Source: Priapulus caudatus (taxonomy: Eukaryota; Priapulida; Priapulimorpha; Priapulimorphida; Priapulidae). From it: a stretch of DNA of 26,902 bases. Where the stretch lies: positions 89,999-116,900 of the forward strand of contig NW_014577087.1 in NCBI RefSeq assembly GCF_000485595.1, read 5' to 3'. Of this stretch, positions 1 to 10,489 are shown one piece after another (position 1 is the first letter of the stretch; every line of letters begins with the position of its first letter). The notes below the pieces were generated by a model, which did not search any database, was not told the origin of the DNA, and saw only the letters and a list, made by a program, of their open reading frames with translations. Made by a program: the position numbers and the translations under genes.

Positions 1-150
1 CTGCGTGCCGTGCGTGCGTGCCGTGCGTGGCGCTCGTGCGCGCTATGTGTGTGTGATGGTGTGTTTGTCCGTGTGGTGCGTGCGTTGTGTCGCGCGCGCG
101 GTGGCGTGCCGCGCGCGCTCGTGAGTGTGAGCGCGCGTGTGGTCCCCGAC
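1..150. repeat. GTGCG-rich simple sequence
   Basis: Alternating pyrimidine-purine sequence built from TGCG, TGTG and CGCG steps. It opens the window, so its left limit is unknown. Short open frames here are cysteine/arginine/valine-rich and come from the repeat. Such alternating sequence can adopt Z-DNA in principle; that is an inference. It resembles the GTGCG tracts later in the window (for example 8841-9030) in composition only. Confidence 0.7.
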
Positions 151-1434
151 GTGCACGAATACTCTCATGCGGTCGTAAAGGGAGTATCCAAACAGATTAC
201 CCACTCGACCCCGTATTCATTTTCGAATTAATTTTTTTTAATTTCGAGCACAGAGGATTAACTGAGTCGAAATTTGCAATGAGGGCGTGTAATTAAATAA
301 AACCGATAAGTGGTTATGCTAATTAAAAATGGTTGTCATGGAGTCGTCGCAACCCAGCCCGACGTTCACGCCGGATATCCTGCAGGAAAGTTAGAGTTCA
401 TGTTCGAAACTTTCCAAAAGCTCGATATGGACTATCGTCATCGGGTTGTCGCCTCGTTCTGGCGTCAAAACAACAGCGAACAACGTCGACGGACGCGACT
501 ATAAACGGTGCGACAAGGCGAGAGCTGGATCGCCTTTTGTTTCACACTCGGATGGCATCGAAATGGCGTGCGTGTAAGACGCCGCGTAAGCCATAAACGT
601 GCCGCTAGATGCCGCTGTCGCGCTCAGGATGTTCATTAATCTCTGTTAGGTTAGTGCTTGTAAGCGATAAAAAATCTTCCGAAGAGGAGAAAAATCAATG
701 CGGCGATCTGCCAAGTTATCGGGCAGTATCGTGTGTGAAAGCATTGTTGTAGCGTCGAGGAGTAAACACGTTGCGCATATTTTGTTTGCCAGCGGTTTAT
801 AAGTTATTATTTAGATCGATTTGTACCACAGAACTCTGAGTTTACCGCGAACTTTGATGGGAAATAACATAGCAGTTTCAGACCGGCGCGTCTCAGTTCT
901 CCCATTAATAAAATTAGAAGCATTAATTAGTCATCATCCACGGATCGAAATTTTGGATTAAGTGTTCTTATTGGTTAAATTAGAAAGGATATTACTGAAG
1001 GATTACAAGAATGGGCACTTCGAAGTACGTTGTAGCGTCTTAGACATGCGGTAATATAGCGGTTGGTGACTAGTTTTAATTGACCTTCGCTAGAAATTCC
1101 TTCCTTAAAATGTACGCCGGTTCACTTACGGTCAAGCTGGTACAAAAACGACAAGTTCTTGCTGCACCGTGTTCTCTGTTCAAGCATTCTACGCGTTTTT
1201 TCCGAGCCAGATTTAGTGGTGATTAAGAGAGCTAAATCTACAAAAATCAGAATTTGGTCGTCCTGTAGAGTGGATCTAAAGATTGTGTTCGCCTTTGCCG
1301 GCAGGCGAGTGTAAAGCTTCGGTGGTGCCATATTCGACCCAGAGTTATTAATTGCTGGAAGACCTACGCCACTGAAATACCAAAAGTGTGTCAAACAACG
1401 TTACAAGCGCAATGATTAGATCTATTTCGAATGC

Positions 1435-1438
<4 letters not shown>
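151..1438. other. unique non-coding flank, no gene recognised
   Basis: Mixed-composition DNA with no copy elsewhere in the window. The longest plus-strand frames (310-504 and 333-596) are under 90 codons and match no family I know. A short frame from the ATG at 339 stops after 18 codons. I see no RNA gene, no convincing exon and no transposon ends. It could hold intronic or regulatory sequence, but nothing in it demonstrates this. Confidence 0.5.
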
Positions 1439-1497
<59 letters not shown>

Positions 1498-1770
1498 CGA
1501 GATGATAACGAATGGTGGGAAGAGAAGCAAGAAAATAAACAAGGAAAGAGGTGAAAGAATGATTGTGGGAAAATACGAAGAACCGGAAAAGGGGAGAGGC
1601 AAGCAGCGGGGAAGGGTGAGGAAGTTTGAGGGCAAGGAGGCGATTTGAGGGGTAAGGTAAGAGCGGGGTGAAGGGATAAGGGAGAGGAGAGGGGGAGAAT
1701 AGGGCAGAGGTGAAGCAAGGGTGAGGAGAGAGACGAGGTGACGCGAAAGGGGGAGCTAAGAGAAGGGGTG
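1439..1770. repeat. (GA)n microsatellite with degenerate purine-rich tail
   Basis: A perfect GA run covers 1439-1493. It is followed by about 280 bases that are almost pure purine on the plus strand, with AGGGGA and GAAGGG motifs and few pyrimidines. Polypurine/polypyrimidine mirror tracts of this kind can form triplex DNA, which is established chemistry but untested here. Open frames through it (Arg-Glu on plus, Ser-Leu on minus) are repeat artefacts. The tract is not a copy of the GA/CT-rich part of element X. Confidence 0.85.
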
Positions 1771-3159
1771 AGGGAATGGCACCTCGGATCTACCAACCAC
1801 GCTGAGGAAACATTGCATTGCTAGAGGACACTGCGCAAAGGTACATGTGAATTCTCATCCACATTTTACACCACTAATGTAGATTAACGATAACCTACAA
1901 TATATGTGCGTACCCTATCTATATAGCGTATACCTATAACGTATATAATATCATGCACACATGTACGTGCACCCCCAATCTATTATATATTATTGTATAA
2001 AAATCTGTGATACAGCCTAACAATTAATAGCCTACTGTATCCGTGAGTTTTCAGCCACAATATTTACCTACATGCACGTGATGAAACTGACTGATCACCT
2101 GACACCACTATCTATGGATTAACACTATCAATAATGCATATTCTGTGAAGCCTGCTGCTGCCACATTATAGAAGCTGCTGCATAAACATCTAACAAAGTT
2201 ACCGGTTAGTTTATGAATCTATGAAAGATCTGTTACTTAAAACGAAATCTCGGAGTTACGATCGCGGAGCTTAATGTAAAGAGATTTCGTCGAGCTTCTT
2301 GCGGAGGCTGCTGCGAATTAACGATTTGTAGAAAAGATAGTACGGTTGCTTTTAGACAGAACGTGCGAGAAAACACACCATGGCGTCGAAAACACACCAT
2401 GCCGACAAATAGCAATTAGACCGAACTAAACTTTAGTGAAAATATTTCACCGAGAATCGCATGGGAATTTCACGCCGATTTTTACAAATTTAGCTTATAT
2501 CTGATGAGCATAAAAACTATTTGATAATTATAATAATTTAAAAGCTGCGCAATATTGAAAGCACATTAATGATGCCGAGAGCGCCCGCATGGATGTTTTC
2601 AATAATGGAATTTGAGGGCGAGTAAATTTATTAAAGGTCAACGAGTTTGATTCGCGTCGTGACGTGGAGCGCGTAATTCTTCTGTGTACTCTGCGCGCAT
2701 ACGCACAGCGAGTTAATGAGAGGCATCGGATGACATCAGCGTAAGCCCCTAATTGCACGATGTACGAAGAAGCAAATGAAAAATTATTTCGCATTTTTAC
2801 GAACGGTAACTTTGTAACATCCGACGCGTGATCCGAATTCATACCCATAGAATCCCTGCTCGCTTACCGCCAGCCCCTCTTCATTCGCAATTGAGGCTAG
2901 CCGATTGCGAATTCGTATGATTTGGTGAAATTCGCCCGCGATCACGGGATGAACTCGAGCGTAGGCGGTGGCAGCGTGCAGCGTCGTAGAGCGGGGCTAG
3001 ACGAATAGAAGCTATTGCCTGACAGCTACGGCTCGAGCGCTTATAGCGTCAGCTTGCCACCGACCGAGGATCCGCGGGGAATGCGCAACAGGACTTCATC
3101 GCCCCCGCCGCCGCCGCGTGTCAATCTGACGTGTGAAGCTGCTAACATTAGGATACTCT
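1771..3159. other. unique AT-rich non-coding sequence, no gene recognised
   Basis: About 1.4 kb with many TATA/ATAT-like stretches between 1880 and 2020 and no repeats visible at this scale. Minus-strand frames at 2233-2415 and 2528-2848 are short and without recognisable motifs. No splice-site pairs, poly(A) signal context or RNA structure stands out. It is single-copy within the window. Confidence 0.5.
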
Positions 3160-4130
3160 GGCGGAGGACGCTGTGGGGAAGGGATGCTGTAGGGAAGATG
3201 CTGTGGGGAGGGATGCTGTCGGAGAGAGGTGCTGTGGGGAGGGATGCTGTCGGGAGGATGCTGTCGGGAGGATGCTGTGATGGAGGGATGCTGTTGGAGA
3301 GGGATGCTGTAGGGAGGATGATGTACAGCATCTCTTCCCACAGCATCCTCCCTACAGCATCCCTCCCCCACAGCATCCCTCCCACAGCATCCTCCCTACA
3401 GCATCCCTCTCCAACAGCATCCCTCCCCCACAGCATCCTCCCTACAGCATCCTCCTTACAGCATCCCTTTCCCACAGCATCCTCCCTACAGCATCCTCCT
3501 TACAGCATCCTCCCTACAGCATCCCTCCCCTACAGCATCTCTCGCCCACAGCATCCTTCCTACAGCATCCCTTCCCCACAGCATCCCTCTCCCACAGCAT
3601 CCCTCCCCCACATCATCCCTCTCCCACAGCATCCCTCCCCACAGCATCCTCCCTACAGCATCCCTCTCCCAAGGATGCTGTGGAGAAGATGCGGTGGAAG
3701 AGGATGTTGAGATGAGAAAGCTGTGGAAACGAAATTATGGGGGAGGATACTGAGGTGGGGATGCTGTAGAGACGCATGCTGTGGGGATAATGCCGTAGGG
3801 ATCGTGCTGATGTGAGGAGTCCCTGAGTAGGATTCTGTGAGGGAAGGCTGTGGAAAAACTGCTCTAGGGGAGGAGGCTGTAGGAAGGATGATGTGGGAAA
3901 GGATGCGGAGATCAAAAAGGCTGCGAGTAGAATGCTGTGGGTGAAGATTCCGAGAGGAGAAGGTTGTGGGTAAACCGCTCTAACAAAGAAGGCTGTGGTA
4001 AGAATAAGGTGGATGAGGTTGTTGTCGAAAGAATGCTGTGGAGGAAGATGCTGAGACGAGGAAACTGTGTGGGAAGATGCTGAAACAAGAATGCTTATTT
4101 GTGTAAGCTGAGATGAGGACGCTGATGCAA
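3160..4130. repeat. 15-bp minisatellite (GGGAGGATGCTGTAG-like) with two strand switches
   Basis: Units of about 15 bp centred on GGATGCTGT run on the plus strand from about 3160 to 3324. They run as the reverse complement (CAGCATCC) from 3325 to 3672, then on the plus strand again from 3673, decaying until about 4130. The first switch is a near-palindrome around GTAC at 3323-3326. The second is a hairpin, CAGCATCC (3656-3663) with GGATGCTG (3673-3680). Because 15 is a multiple of 3, frames stay open and give spurious ORFs at 3015-3710 and 3041-3475. The first and second blocks could fold into one large hairpin. Confidence 0.9.
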
Positions 4131-4440
4131 TGGTGCGTGCGGTCAGGCGTGAAGCTAAGGTGTGGAAGCGTCGGTGACTACGATCAGCACTACAGCTTCA
4201 TTCACACGTGGTGAAGTCGGATGCGGTTCTCAGCCTCCCACATGAATCTCTCCGTGGGAGTTGTCGGCGTAATAGCTGGTTAGTGCGTGCTGGATTGGGA
4301 GACGCAATCGGCGAGACGAGAACGAGAGTCGGGATGAAGAGCTGGACGTTGCGTGTAGACTGGGCGATAGTGATTGCTATATATGGCAGACCCGCGAAAT
4401 CGGAATAAATTCATATAAATGTTATAGCAGACAGCATCGA
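4131..4440. other. short unique spacer, no gene recognised
   Basis: About 300 bp between the decayed edge of the 15-bp minisatellite and the CTG tract. A plus-strand frame at 4208-4408 has no recognisable features. The equivalent position before copy 2 is hidden by the N gap, so it is unknown whether this belongs to the 6.6-kb unit or to the flank. Confidence 0.4.
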
Positions 4441-4616
4441 TGAAGCTGCTGCTGTTTCTGATACTGCTGCTGCTACCTCTTTCTCTCTCTCTCGCTGCTG
4501 CTGCTGCTGCTGCGTCCCTCTCTCTCGCTGCTGCTGCTGCTGCTGCTGCTGCCTCCTCGCTGCTGCTGCTGCTGCTGCCTCCTCGCTGCTGCTGCTGTTG
4601 CCTCTCTCGGTGCTGC

Positions 4617-4652
<36 letters not shown>

Positions 4653-4870
4653 TGCTGCTACTGCTGCTGCTGCCTCTCCCGCTCTCTCGCGCGTCTGCTG
4701 CTGCTGCCTCCTCGCTGCTGCTGCTGCTGCCTCTCTCGGTGCTGCTGCCGCCGCCGCCGCCGTTGCTGTTGGTGGACCTCGATCCCGCTGCTGTTGCTGA
4801 TACTGGTAATGCTCTCGTTGCTGTTGCTGTCGTTGTTGCTGTCGTTGCTCTCTGCTGTTGTTGTTGTTGT

Positions 4871-4903
<33 letters not shown>

Positions 4904-4945
4904 CACTATTGTTATTGTTGTTGTTCCTATTGCTGCTGCTATACG
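4441..4945. repeat. CTG/CCG/TTG trinucleotide tract at the start of unit copy 1
   Basis: Blocks of CTG, CCG and TTG repeats are separated by CT-rich spacers such as CCTCCTCG and CCTCTCTCGG. The plus frame from 4440 begins like a signal peptide (MKLLLFLILLLLPLSLSL) and then becomes poly-Ala and poly-Leu/Cys; this is produced by the repeat. The minus strand carries an Asn-, Gln- and Ala-rich frame (4473-4958, ATG at 4958). A low-complexity coding exon cannot be excluded, but I see no ordinary protein sequence attached to it. CTG and CCG repeats form hairpins and are prone to expansion. Confidence 0.85.
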
Positions 4946-7714
4946 ATGGCGATAGCACTTGTGAAGTTCATTATGATCACAACAGCAAAACCAATATACC
5001 CATGACAATTATAGCAGCAAATGAAATAACCAGGCTCATAATGGTTTTTTCACAATATCTGTGACATGATAAACACAAGTGACGCGAAACTCTATCAGCG
5101 ACGGAAAACGGTGTGGGCTGTACTCGACCTTTTCGACGTAGCAGGATATTGCATGACTGTGTTTTAACAAAGAATAGTCTTACATCTAGACATGTACGCT
5201 ACTACTGCGCACTTATTAAACTTTGTTTGTTGTACCATAAAATCTACGTGAAAAAGTAGTGCGGTAGTAAAACAAAATTGCTTCACGGTTTTGACTACAA
5301 AAACACATTATGCGTGTTTTTTTCATTCGCAGCTCGAAATCACACTTTCATCTCCCGGGTTGTTACTACTTGTTTATTTTAATTTTATTTTATTAGTCCT
5401 TCAGGTGGCTGTTATCAGTATGAGTGTCTTTTTATTGCTGCGTCGCAGGCCGTTCATTTTTTATGTAAAATTAATTCGTACAAATATTTGCTTCAGTCGT
5501 AATATAATTATGCGCTCAACCTGAACAATAGTTTAGTGCAGAGCTCAGTTTTCGCTATATATAATACCGCGTAACGCAGAGCGAATGAATTTACACGCTA
5601 ACGTTTTGCAGTATAGGTTTTCGTCTCGTAGCAAGTAGAATTTCGCTTCCATAACAGTTCATTGCTGTAAGAGCAGGACTTGAGCTGTATATTGTCCACT
5701 ACGAGCGACATTCTGAGTGTTCTCTGCGGTGTTTAACACACATCGCACACGTGTCGCAGATGTTGAAGCACGCACGCAGCAAGCTAAATTCTGGCATTTA
5801 TTCGTCTAAACAACGAATAATTGCTCGACCTCAAGAATATCAGCAAAAATTTGCATCTAATTAAAGAGGAAAGCACTTAACCGGTGCGTAACGGGCCATT
5901 GTTGATGGCCACTGCCGAGCTCTCGGGCGTAATGTTTCTCATTCAATTGATGTCCGCGTAATAGCATTTAAATTTTCTCGTTCTGACTTTGTCTGAGCGT
6001 AATTGTCACCAGCGAAATATTCATTACGGATTCATGTCTCCTGCATGCAGAGTCGAGCGACCGGCTTCACGGGGTTAGAGCATGTGCGTTTAAGTATTTA
6101 TTATACGCGGCTGGACGAAAGAGATTTAAAATTTTAAATCGCGCATTCAAAGCGAATCTACTAATTGTGCTCTCTCAAAATAATGGATGCAAATACGAGT
6201 GAAATGGGATTGGTAGTTAAATGGTGGGCTTGCATCTCTAGAGGGGTTTCTGTAAAGAGCAATTAACACTGGTGCGGGAGAAGGGAAATCTGTGCTCTCA
6301 AACAATGGCAAAAACTTGTTGGGAGAGCATTCGCCGGCGCCTTTATGACTCATCTTTACAACTGCAGTGCTAACAGAAACTTGACCCAGAAAGACTGCGA
6401 GGTACTGGCGTTAGTTTTCCGTTTTATTCATATTTAAGGGCCGGTTAGGGTTCAACAGACACGATGAAGATGAGGAATGAAGTCGGGATTTTGTCTATCT
6501 CGAATCCGCCTCATAGCACTCAGTGTGCTTGACGCTGGGCTGTATAGAGAACGCGTAGGAACAATGTTTGCTCGTCGTAGTTGTCCTTCTCTCGTGTTTT
6601 GTTTGACGAGAGTCTATTGATTGATGGATGCTCTTGATTGAAAGTTTAAACCCTCTGCATTGATCACGTTCTATGTCGAGCAAAGTTGACGACATAGTTT
6701 GCGCGCGTTATATCAGTTGATGGAATTCATATTGTATTTTTCATTAGATTTGCTCTTGCGAATATATCCTGGCTGAGGTCTTGCTAGCCTCCGCTGTGCG
6801 CTTTATCACGAAGGCAAAACACACTGCTAGTACGAACTTATACGTATATTGGTGGTGATCATGCGGTTCGTGATACAAAGGTCTTTAATAGTCATCTGTC
6901 GTCCGTCGTGGCCAGAAGCAAGCAAAATTCGGATGAGAAGCACTGTCACGGTAGATCACTTACTCTGCAAACTACGAGAATGTTTGAAAATTGACAGCGT
7001 GTTTCCGAATATTTACCCCGTCAGAGTGTCATCAATCTGCCCTCAGTAAATCTCTACAGCCATTAGTTATAGCCATTCTCATTTCGATCTGGCCATGTAT
7101 GTTTTATGGCGACGTTATATTATGATATCGGCGCGTCATGCGAAAACTGGCAAATTTTGCTGCTGAGGATTCATTCGCCTAGCCTCATCGTATTTCACAC
7201 TCACCCACGCACTGCGTCCATACCCGTAGCTGTCCAGACCGTCCAGGTATGAAATGAAATATATAAACTTTGAAAATGTCTAAAAAGAGGACGGCAACAC
7301 TGGGCAACAAATTGAAGCGATAGTTAATCAAGAAAAAATCGTAATGTTGGCAAGTAATAAATACTACTACTCGGATTAATCTAAGAGTTCCAACTTATCG
7401 GATTAACTATTTTTGTTCTTATCGATATAATCAAGTGGATCATATTAAAACAAAATAATAAAACCTAAAGTTGTAACTGGGGACCTATATAACGCAGCTG
7501 GTCAACTTCTGGATGATGAACTGAGTGATGAAAATATTTATTATTAACTGGGGAATCAATAAGAAAACAAACACACACACGCCATCCAAATACGTACATA
7601 ACATGTCACTGCAATACGCAAACCCATTACAGCAATACACACGCCAATAATAGTTAAACATACGTACGTCATTTAAACCATAGGTCTGCTAACGAAGACT
7701 CTGTTAATGTGTGT
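4946..7714. other. non-repetitive body of the unit (copy 1), no gene recognised
   Basis: About 2.8 kb of ordinary-looking AT-leaning DNA, matched at 11508-14294 in copy 2. All open frames are under 80 codons and none resembles a known family. A perfect 16-bp palindrome, ATTTAAAATTTTAAAT, lies at 6124-6139 (12686-12701 in copy 2). A TATA-like stretch near 5557, a polypyrimidine-AG near 5312-5331 and a donor-like CAGGTATGA near 7245 are isolated signals and do not make a gene model. Confidence 0.6.
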
Positions 7715-7795
7715 GATCGTGCGTTCGTTCGTTCGTGCGTGCGTGCGTGCGTGCCTGCGTTCTCGTGCGTGCGTGCGTGCGCGTATGTGCGCGTG
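7715..7795. repeat. (TTCG)n/(TGCG)n simple repeat
   Basis: GTTCG repeats pass into GTGC repeats and end in a GCGTATGTGCGCG stretch. Copy 2 has the same tract at 14295-14375 with one more TTCG and one fewer TGCG unit. This is ordinary microsatellite variation between copies. Confidence 0.75.
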
Positions 7796-7914
7796 AATTT
7801 AACTATGACCGGAAGCGGAGGTGAATGTTCTCACCATCTGCTCATGTCGTAGCTCTTGTCTGCTATTTTGTGTAACAGTTTCGCAAGATGATTTCGGCCG
7901 TCACTGCGTTCGCA

Positions 7915-8261
7915 GCGCCACCGTGTGTTGTGGCGGCATCGCCACCGTGTTTTGTGGTGGCAGCGCCACCGTGTTTCCGTATTTTGTAGCGACAAAAGCG
8001 CCACAGTGTTTCCGTGTTTTGTGGCGGCAGCGCCACAGTGTTTCCGTGTTTTGTGGCGGCAGCGCCACAGTGTTTCCGTGTTTTGTGGCGGCAGCGCCAC
8101 AGTGTTTCCGTGTTTTGTGGCGGCAGCGCCACAGTGTTTTCGTGTTTTGGGGCGGCAGCGCCACAGTGTTTCCGTGTTTTGTGGCGGCAGCGCCACAGTG
8201 TTTCCGTGTTTTGTGGCGGCAGCGCCACAGTGTTTCCGTGTTTTGTGGCGGCAGCGCCGCC
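7915..8261. repeat. 32-bp minisatellite with a hairpin in every unit (copy 1)
   Basis: Eight consecutive 32-bp units start at 7998, 8030, 8062, 8094, 8126, 8158, 8190 and 8222. Shorter, more diverged units of 22-35 bp precede them from 7915. Unit boundaries contain TGTGGCG, the loop GCAG, then CGCCACA, a perfect 7-bp stem. The 32-bp period lacks stops and is not a multiple of 3, so all three frames on each strand are open (spurious ORFs at 7821-8273 and 7831-8505 among others). The unit at 8126 has a variant end (GGGGCGG). Confidence 0.95.
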
Positions 8262-8273
8262 GCTTATGCATAA

Positions 8274-8840
8274 TTTTTGCATGTCGACGGGACGAAGCGT
8301 AATTACTGCCGGTTGTCACCGCGGGTCTTCTTTTCTTGTCTTCTCTACTGGGTGAGTCACTGTTTATCGAACGAGTCTTCTCCGTCTCTTTCACACGCTC
8401 GCGCAGCGCGGTGTCTGATGAGGTACGGCATAGATATACGCGCAGGCCGTGAGTGCAATCCATGCCACAGCTCCGTGTTTTATCCCCCCCCCCCCTTAGC
8501 AGCACGAAACTTAGTACTTAGATTTCGCAGTCTGTACGGGATATTTGAAAAGCTAACGCAATATAGCGCGTGTTTAGTCCTGGATGACGCGTACACATGT
8601 GAAACCAGGCCAGGACCGGTATGATGTCGGATCGCATGTGCAGTCTGTATGGGGAATGTTCTCGCGTTTTTCGTGTGCGTAGGCTCACGACTAGTCACGT
8701 TCTAGTGACGAGAGCCCTGGCGCAGGTGCGCACGCGAGAGAGCGGACGTGGCAATCTGACAATACGCGGCGAGGATGTGAACGTTATCGGGCAGACGTGA
8801 GTCGATGATTCAACACAAGCGTAACGGTGACAAAACGCGC
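8274..8840. other. unit right-arm segment after the minisatellite, no gene recognised
   Basis: This is the start of the part shared by all three copies (14869 onward and 21859 onward). It includes a homopolymer C run near 8484 that varies in length between copies. Substitutions relative to copy 3 are sparse. Frames through it (8277-8624, 8480-8698) are not maintained in copy 2 and show no family resemblance. Confidence 0.6.
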
Positions 8841-9030
8841 GCGCGTGCGTGCGTGCGTGCGGACATGTGCAGCGTGTATTTGTATGCGTGTAGACGCGTA
8901 TACGTGCGTTCGAGCTTGCGTTCATTCGTTTGCGCATGTGTCGGTGCGTGTCTCTGTGTGTACCCATGGGTGTGCGTGTGCGTATGCGTATGCGTGTGCG
9001 TGTGCGTGTGCGTGTGCGTGTGCGTGGGCC
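8841..9030. repeat. GTGCG-rich tract with (TGTGCG)n end
   Basis: Alternating sequence beginning CGCGCGTGCG and ending in about six TGTGCG repeats. It is present at 22418-22620 in copy 3 and, with many indels, at 15490-15710 in copy 2. A CACG-rich tract of opposite strand sense lies 650 bp downstream, so the two are approximate inverted partners in composition. Confidence 0.75.
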
Positions 9031-9225
9031 TGCGGCAGTCAATGTACGCGGGCTATAATACTAGAGCTAATAAGGGCCGTGATTGTAAAGCCAAAATTAT
9101 GTGATAAACGTCTTTCGACGCGGCACATCACACACACACACACACAAACACACACTCAGTCACTCACTCACGCACACACGCACGCGTGCGGCAGTCAATG
9201 TACGCGGGCTATAGTACTAGAGCTA
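9031..9225. repeat. local inversion with duplicated 39-bp flanks, copy 1 only
   Basis: A 39-bp sequence starting TGCGGCAGTCAATG occurs at 9031-9069 and again at 9187-9225 with one mismatch; copies 2 and 3 have it once. Between them, 9082-9185 is the reverse complement of 22615-22716 in copy 3, and copy 2 has the copy-3 orientation. At 9070-9078, ATAAGGGCC is the reverse complement of the GGCCCTTAT that follows the right flank at 9226. The pattern fits a fold-back template switch. Confidence 0.9.
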
Positions 9226-9690
9226 GGCCCTTATTAACGTTCACGTTTATTTTTAGTGCAATTTCTAAACATGTATAACAATAATTGAACTAGGCATCCA
9301 TTAAAATTACTGCAGTTGCATTTACAGTAAATAAAGTGTAAAAAAAAGTCGTAAGATTACTTGAGTGCTATTGTTCGTATGATATATGGTGGTCAGTTAT
9401 GCTAGACACGTGCTGTAATGTCTGCTGGTAGCAATAAATTCGACGGTGTCACGTAGTAATCGCATGAACGCATTAAAACGCGTTTAATCACATATTTATG
9501 TTCGTCAATAATTGCATTGCAGTAAATTTTCAGCGGTTTTCACAATTTAAATGCAGGTTGATTGATAATCATCGCCATGTCATAAACTAATTGCGAGCGA
9601 ATTCCCTTCGACCAAGATAACATCGAGCGCCGAGCTTACACGAGACTTACTTGACGATCCCCACACGTCTTATCCCCCAAACACACAGTC
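9226..9690. other. unit segment, no gene recognised
   Basis: About 460 bp of AT-leaning sequence conserved in all three copies (22755-23219 in copy 3). It contains an AAATAAAG stretch and a run of A near 9340-9347. No open frame, RNA structure or regulatory element can be supported. Confidence 0.5.
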
Positions 9691-9838
9691 ACACGCATGT
9701 AGCATGTACGCACGCGTACACTGACGCACGCGTTCACGCGTAAACACACGCTCATACCCACGCGCGTACACACGGACACCGATGCATGCGCGCGCGTGCT
9801 CGCACACGCGCGCCACACACGCACGCACCCACGGCGTT
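9691..9838. repeat. CACG/ACGCAC-rich tract
   Basis: Alternating purine-pyrimidine sequence of CACGC, ACACAC and GCGCGC steps. It corresponds to 23220-23367 in copy 3 and 16318-16480 in copy 2. It gives spurious cysteine/arginine-rich minus-strand frames. Confidence 0.7.
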
Positions 9839-10283
9839 GATGAAATAATGAGCCTCGCCATTCGAAGTTGGAATGACACCTGCCCACTAGCCGCACTGTG
9901 AGGAAGAGCGACAGTCGCGTGCCAGTGGCAGACATGCACTAGCTCCCACGCTGTCATGCCGCTGTCGCGTAGCTGTCAAGATGCCGAGAAAACCGAAATT
10001 ACGTCGGGATTACTCATTCGGCAGGTGCATTACGGCATCAAATCTCACCTGGGTGAGTCACCCCGTGCTACCTTGCGGTGGCAGCGGTGGGTGATGTAGG
10101 CGGATCGTGCAATCATTTCGTGCAGACGAGAGAACATAACTATTGTGAAATCTCGCGCCGGTTAAAATATGGCGTATGATCTCACACAGTAGAGTTTTAG
10201 TATCGCACGATAAAGGTCATGTAATTAAACAACATACAGAGATGGACATATGGTATGGAGCTTTGCAGAAGCATGAAAATGGC
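9839..10283. other. unit segment with a small conserved frame, probably non-coding
   Basis: Conserved in all copies. A short frame beginning at the ATG at 9981 (MPRKPKLRRDYSFGRCITAS...) ends near a donor-like CTGGGTGAGT. The donor-like signal sits in a palindrome, CTCACC-TG-GGTGAG, and the frame is disrupted in copy 2, so I do not call an exon. Nothing else is recognisable. Confidence 0.45.
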
Positions 10284-10489
10284 ATGAAAACACATACAGG
10301 AAATTTCATGGTATGAAACCAACCACATACAAGAAAGGACATGCTATGGAACAACGTATAATGAAGGATATGGTCTGAAAGCACATACAGGTAACGACAT
10401 AGTATAAAATCAATACAGAGAAGTTCATGTTATGAAACCACATACAAGTAAATCCATGCTATGAAACCACGTACAGGATAAAACCTATT
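10284..10489. repeat. 29-bp minisatellite, seven units (copy 1)
   Basis: Units begin ATGAAACCACATACAGG and end CATGGT or CATGCT. Their lengths are 29, 33, 29, 29, 28, 29 and 29 bp, the second carrying a 4-bp insertion. The last unit starts at 10461. Across unit boundaries GTATG and CATAC can pair around a short loop. The array has the same unit count in the other copies (16960-17172 and 23811-24016), so unlike the 32-bp array it has not changed size. Confidence 0.9.

Noticed and set aside
3015-3710. 231-codon frame with a repeated Gly-Met-Leu/His-Ser-Ile pattern
   Set aside because: The 15-bp period is a multiple of 3, so repeats stay in frame. The change of amino-acid pattern matches the strand switch of the array.
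4440-4955. Plus-strand frame that looks like a signal peptide followed by low-complexity protein
   Set aside because: MKLLLFLILLLLPLSLSL comes from CTG and CTCT repeats. The remainder is poly-Ala, poly-Leu and poly-Cys with no ordinary protein sequence.
5540-5600. Promoter with a TATA-like sequence near 5557
   Set aside because: It is an isolated AT-rich hit with no transcript start or gene downstream.
7915-8261. CRISPR-like array
   Set aside because: Units are contiguous 32-bp repeats without unique spacers, and the setting is eukaryotic.
7831-8505. 224-codon minus-strand frame with regular repeats
   Set aside because: The 32-bp minisatellite lacks stops in every frame, so all six frames are open and none is preferred between copies 1 and 2.
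9981-10060. Small exon (MPRKPKLRRDYSFG...) with a GTGAGT donor
   Set aside because: The donor-like sequence lies in a palindrome, copy 2 has a broken frame, and no partner exon or acceptor is visible.
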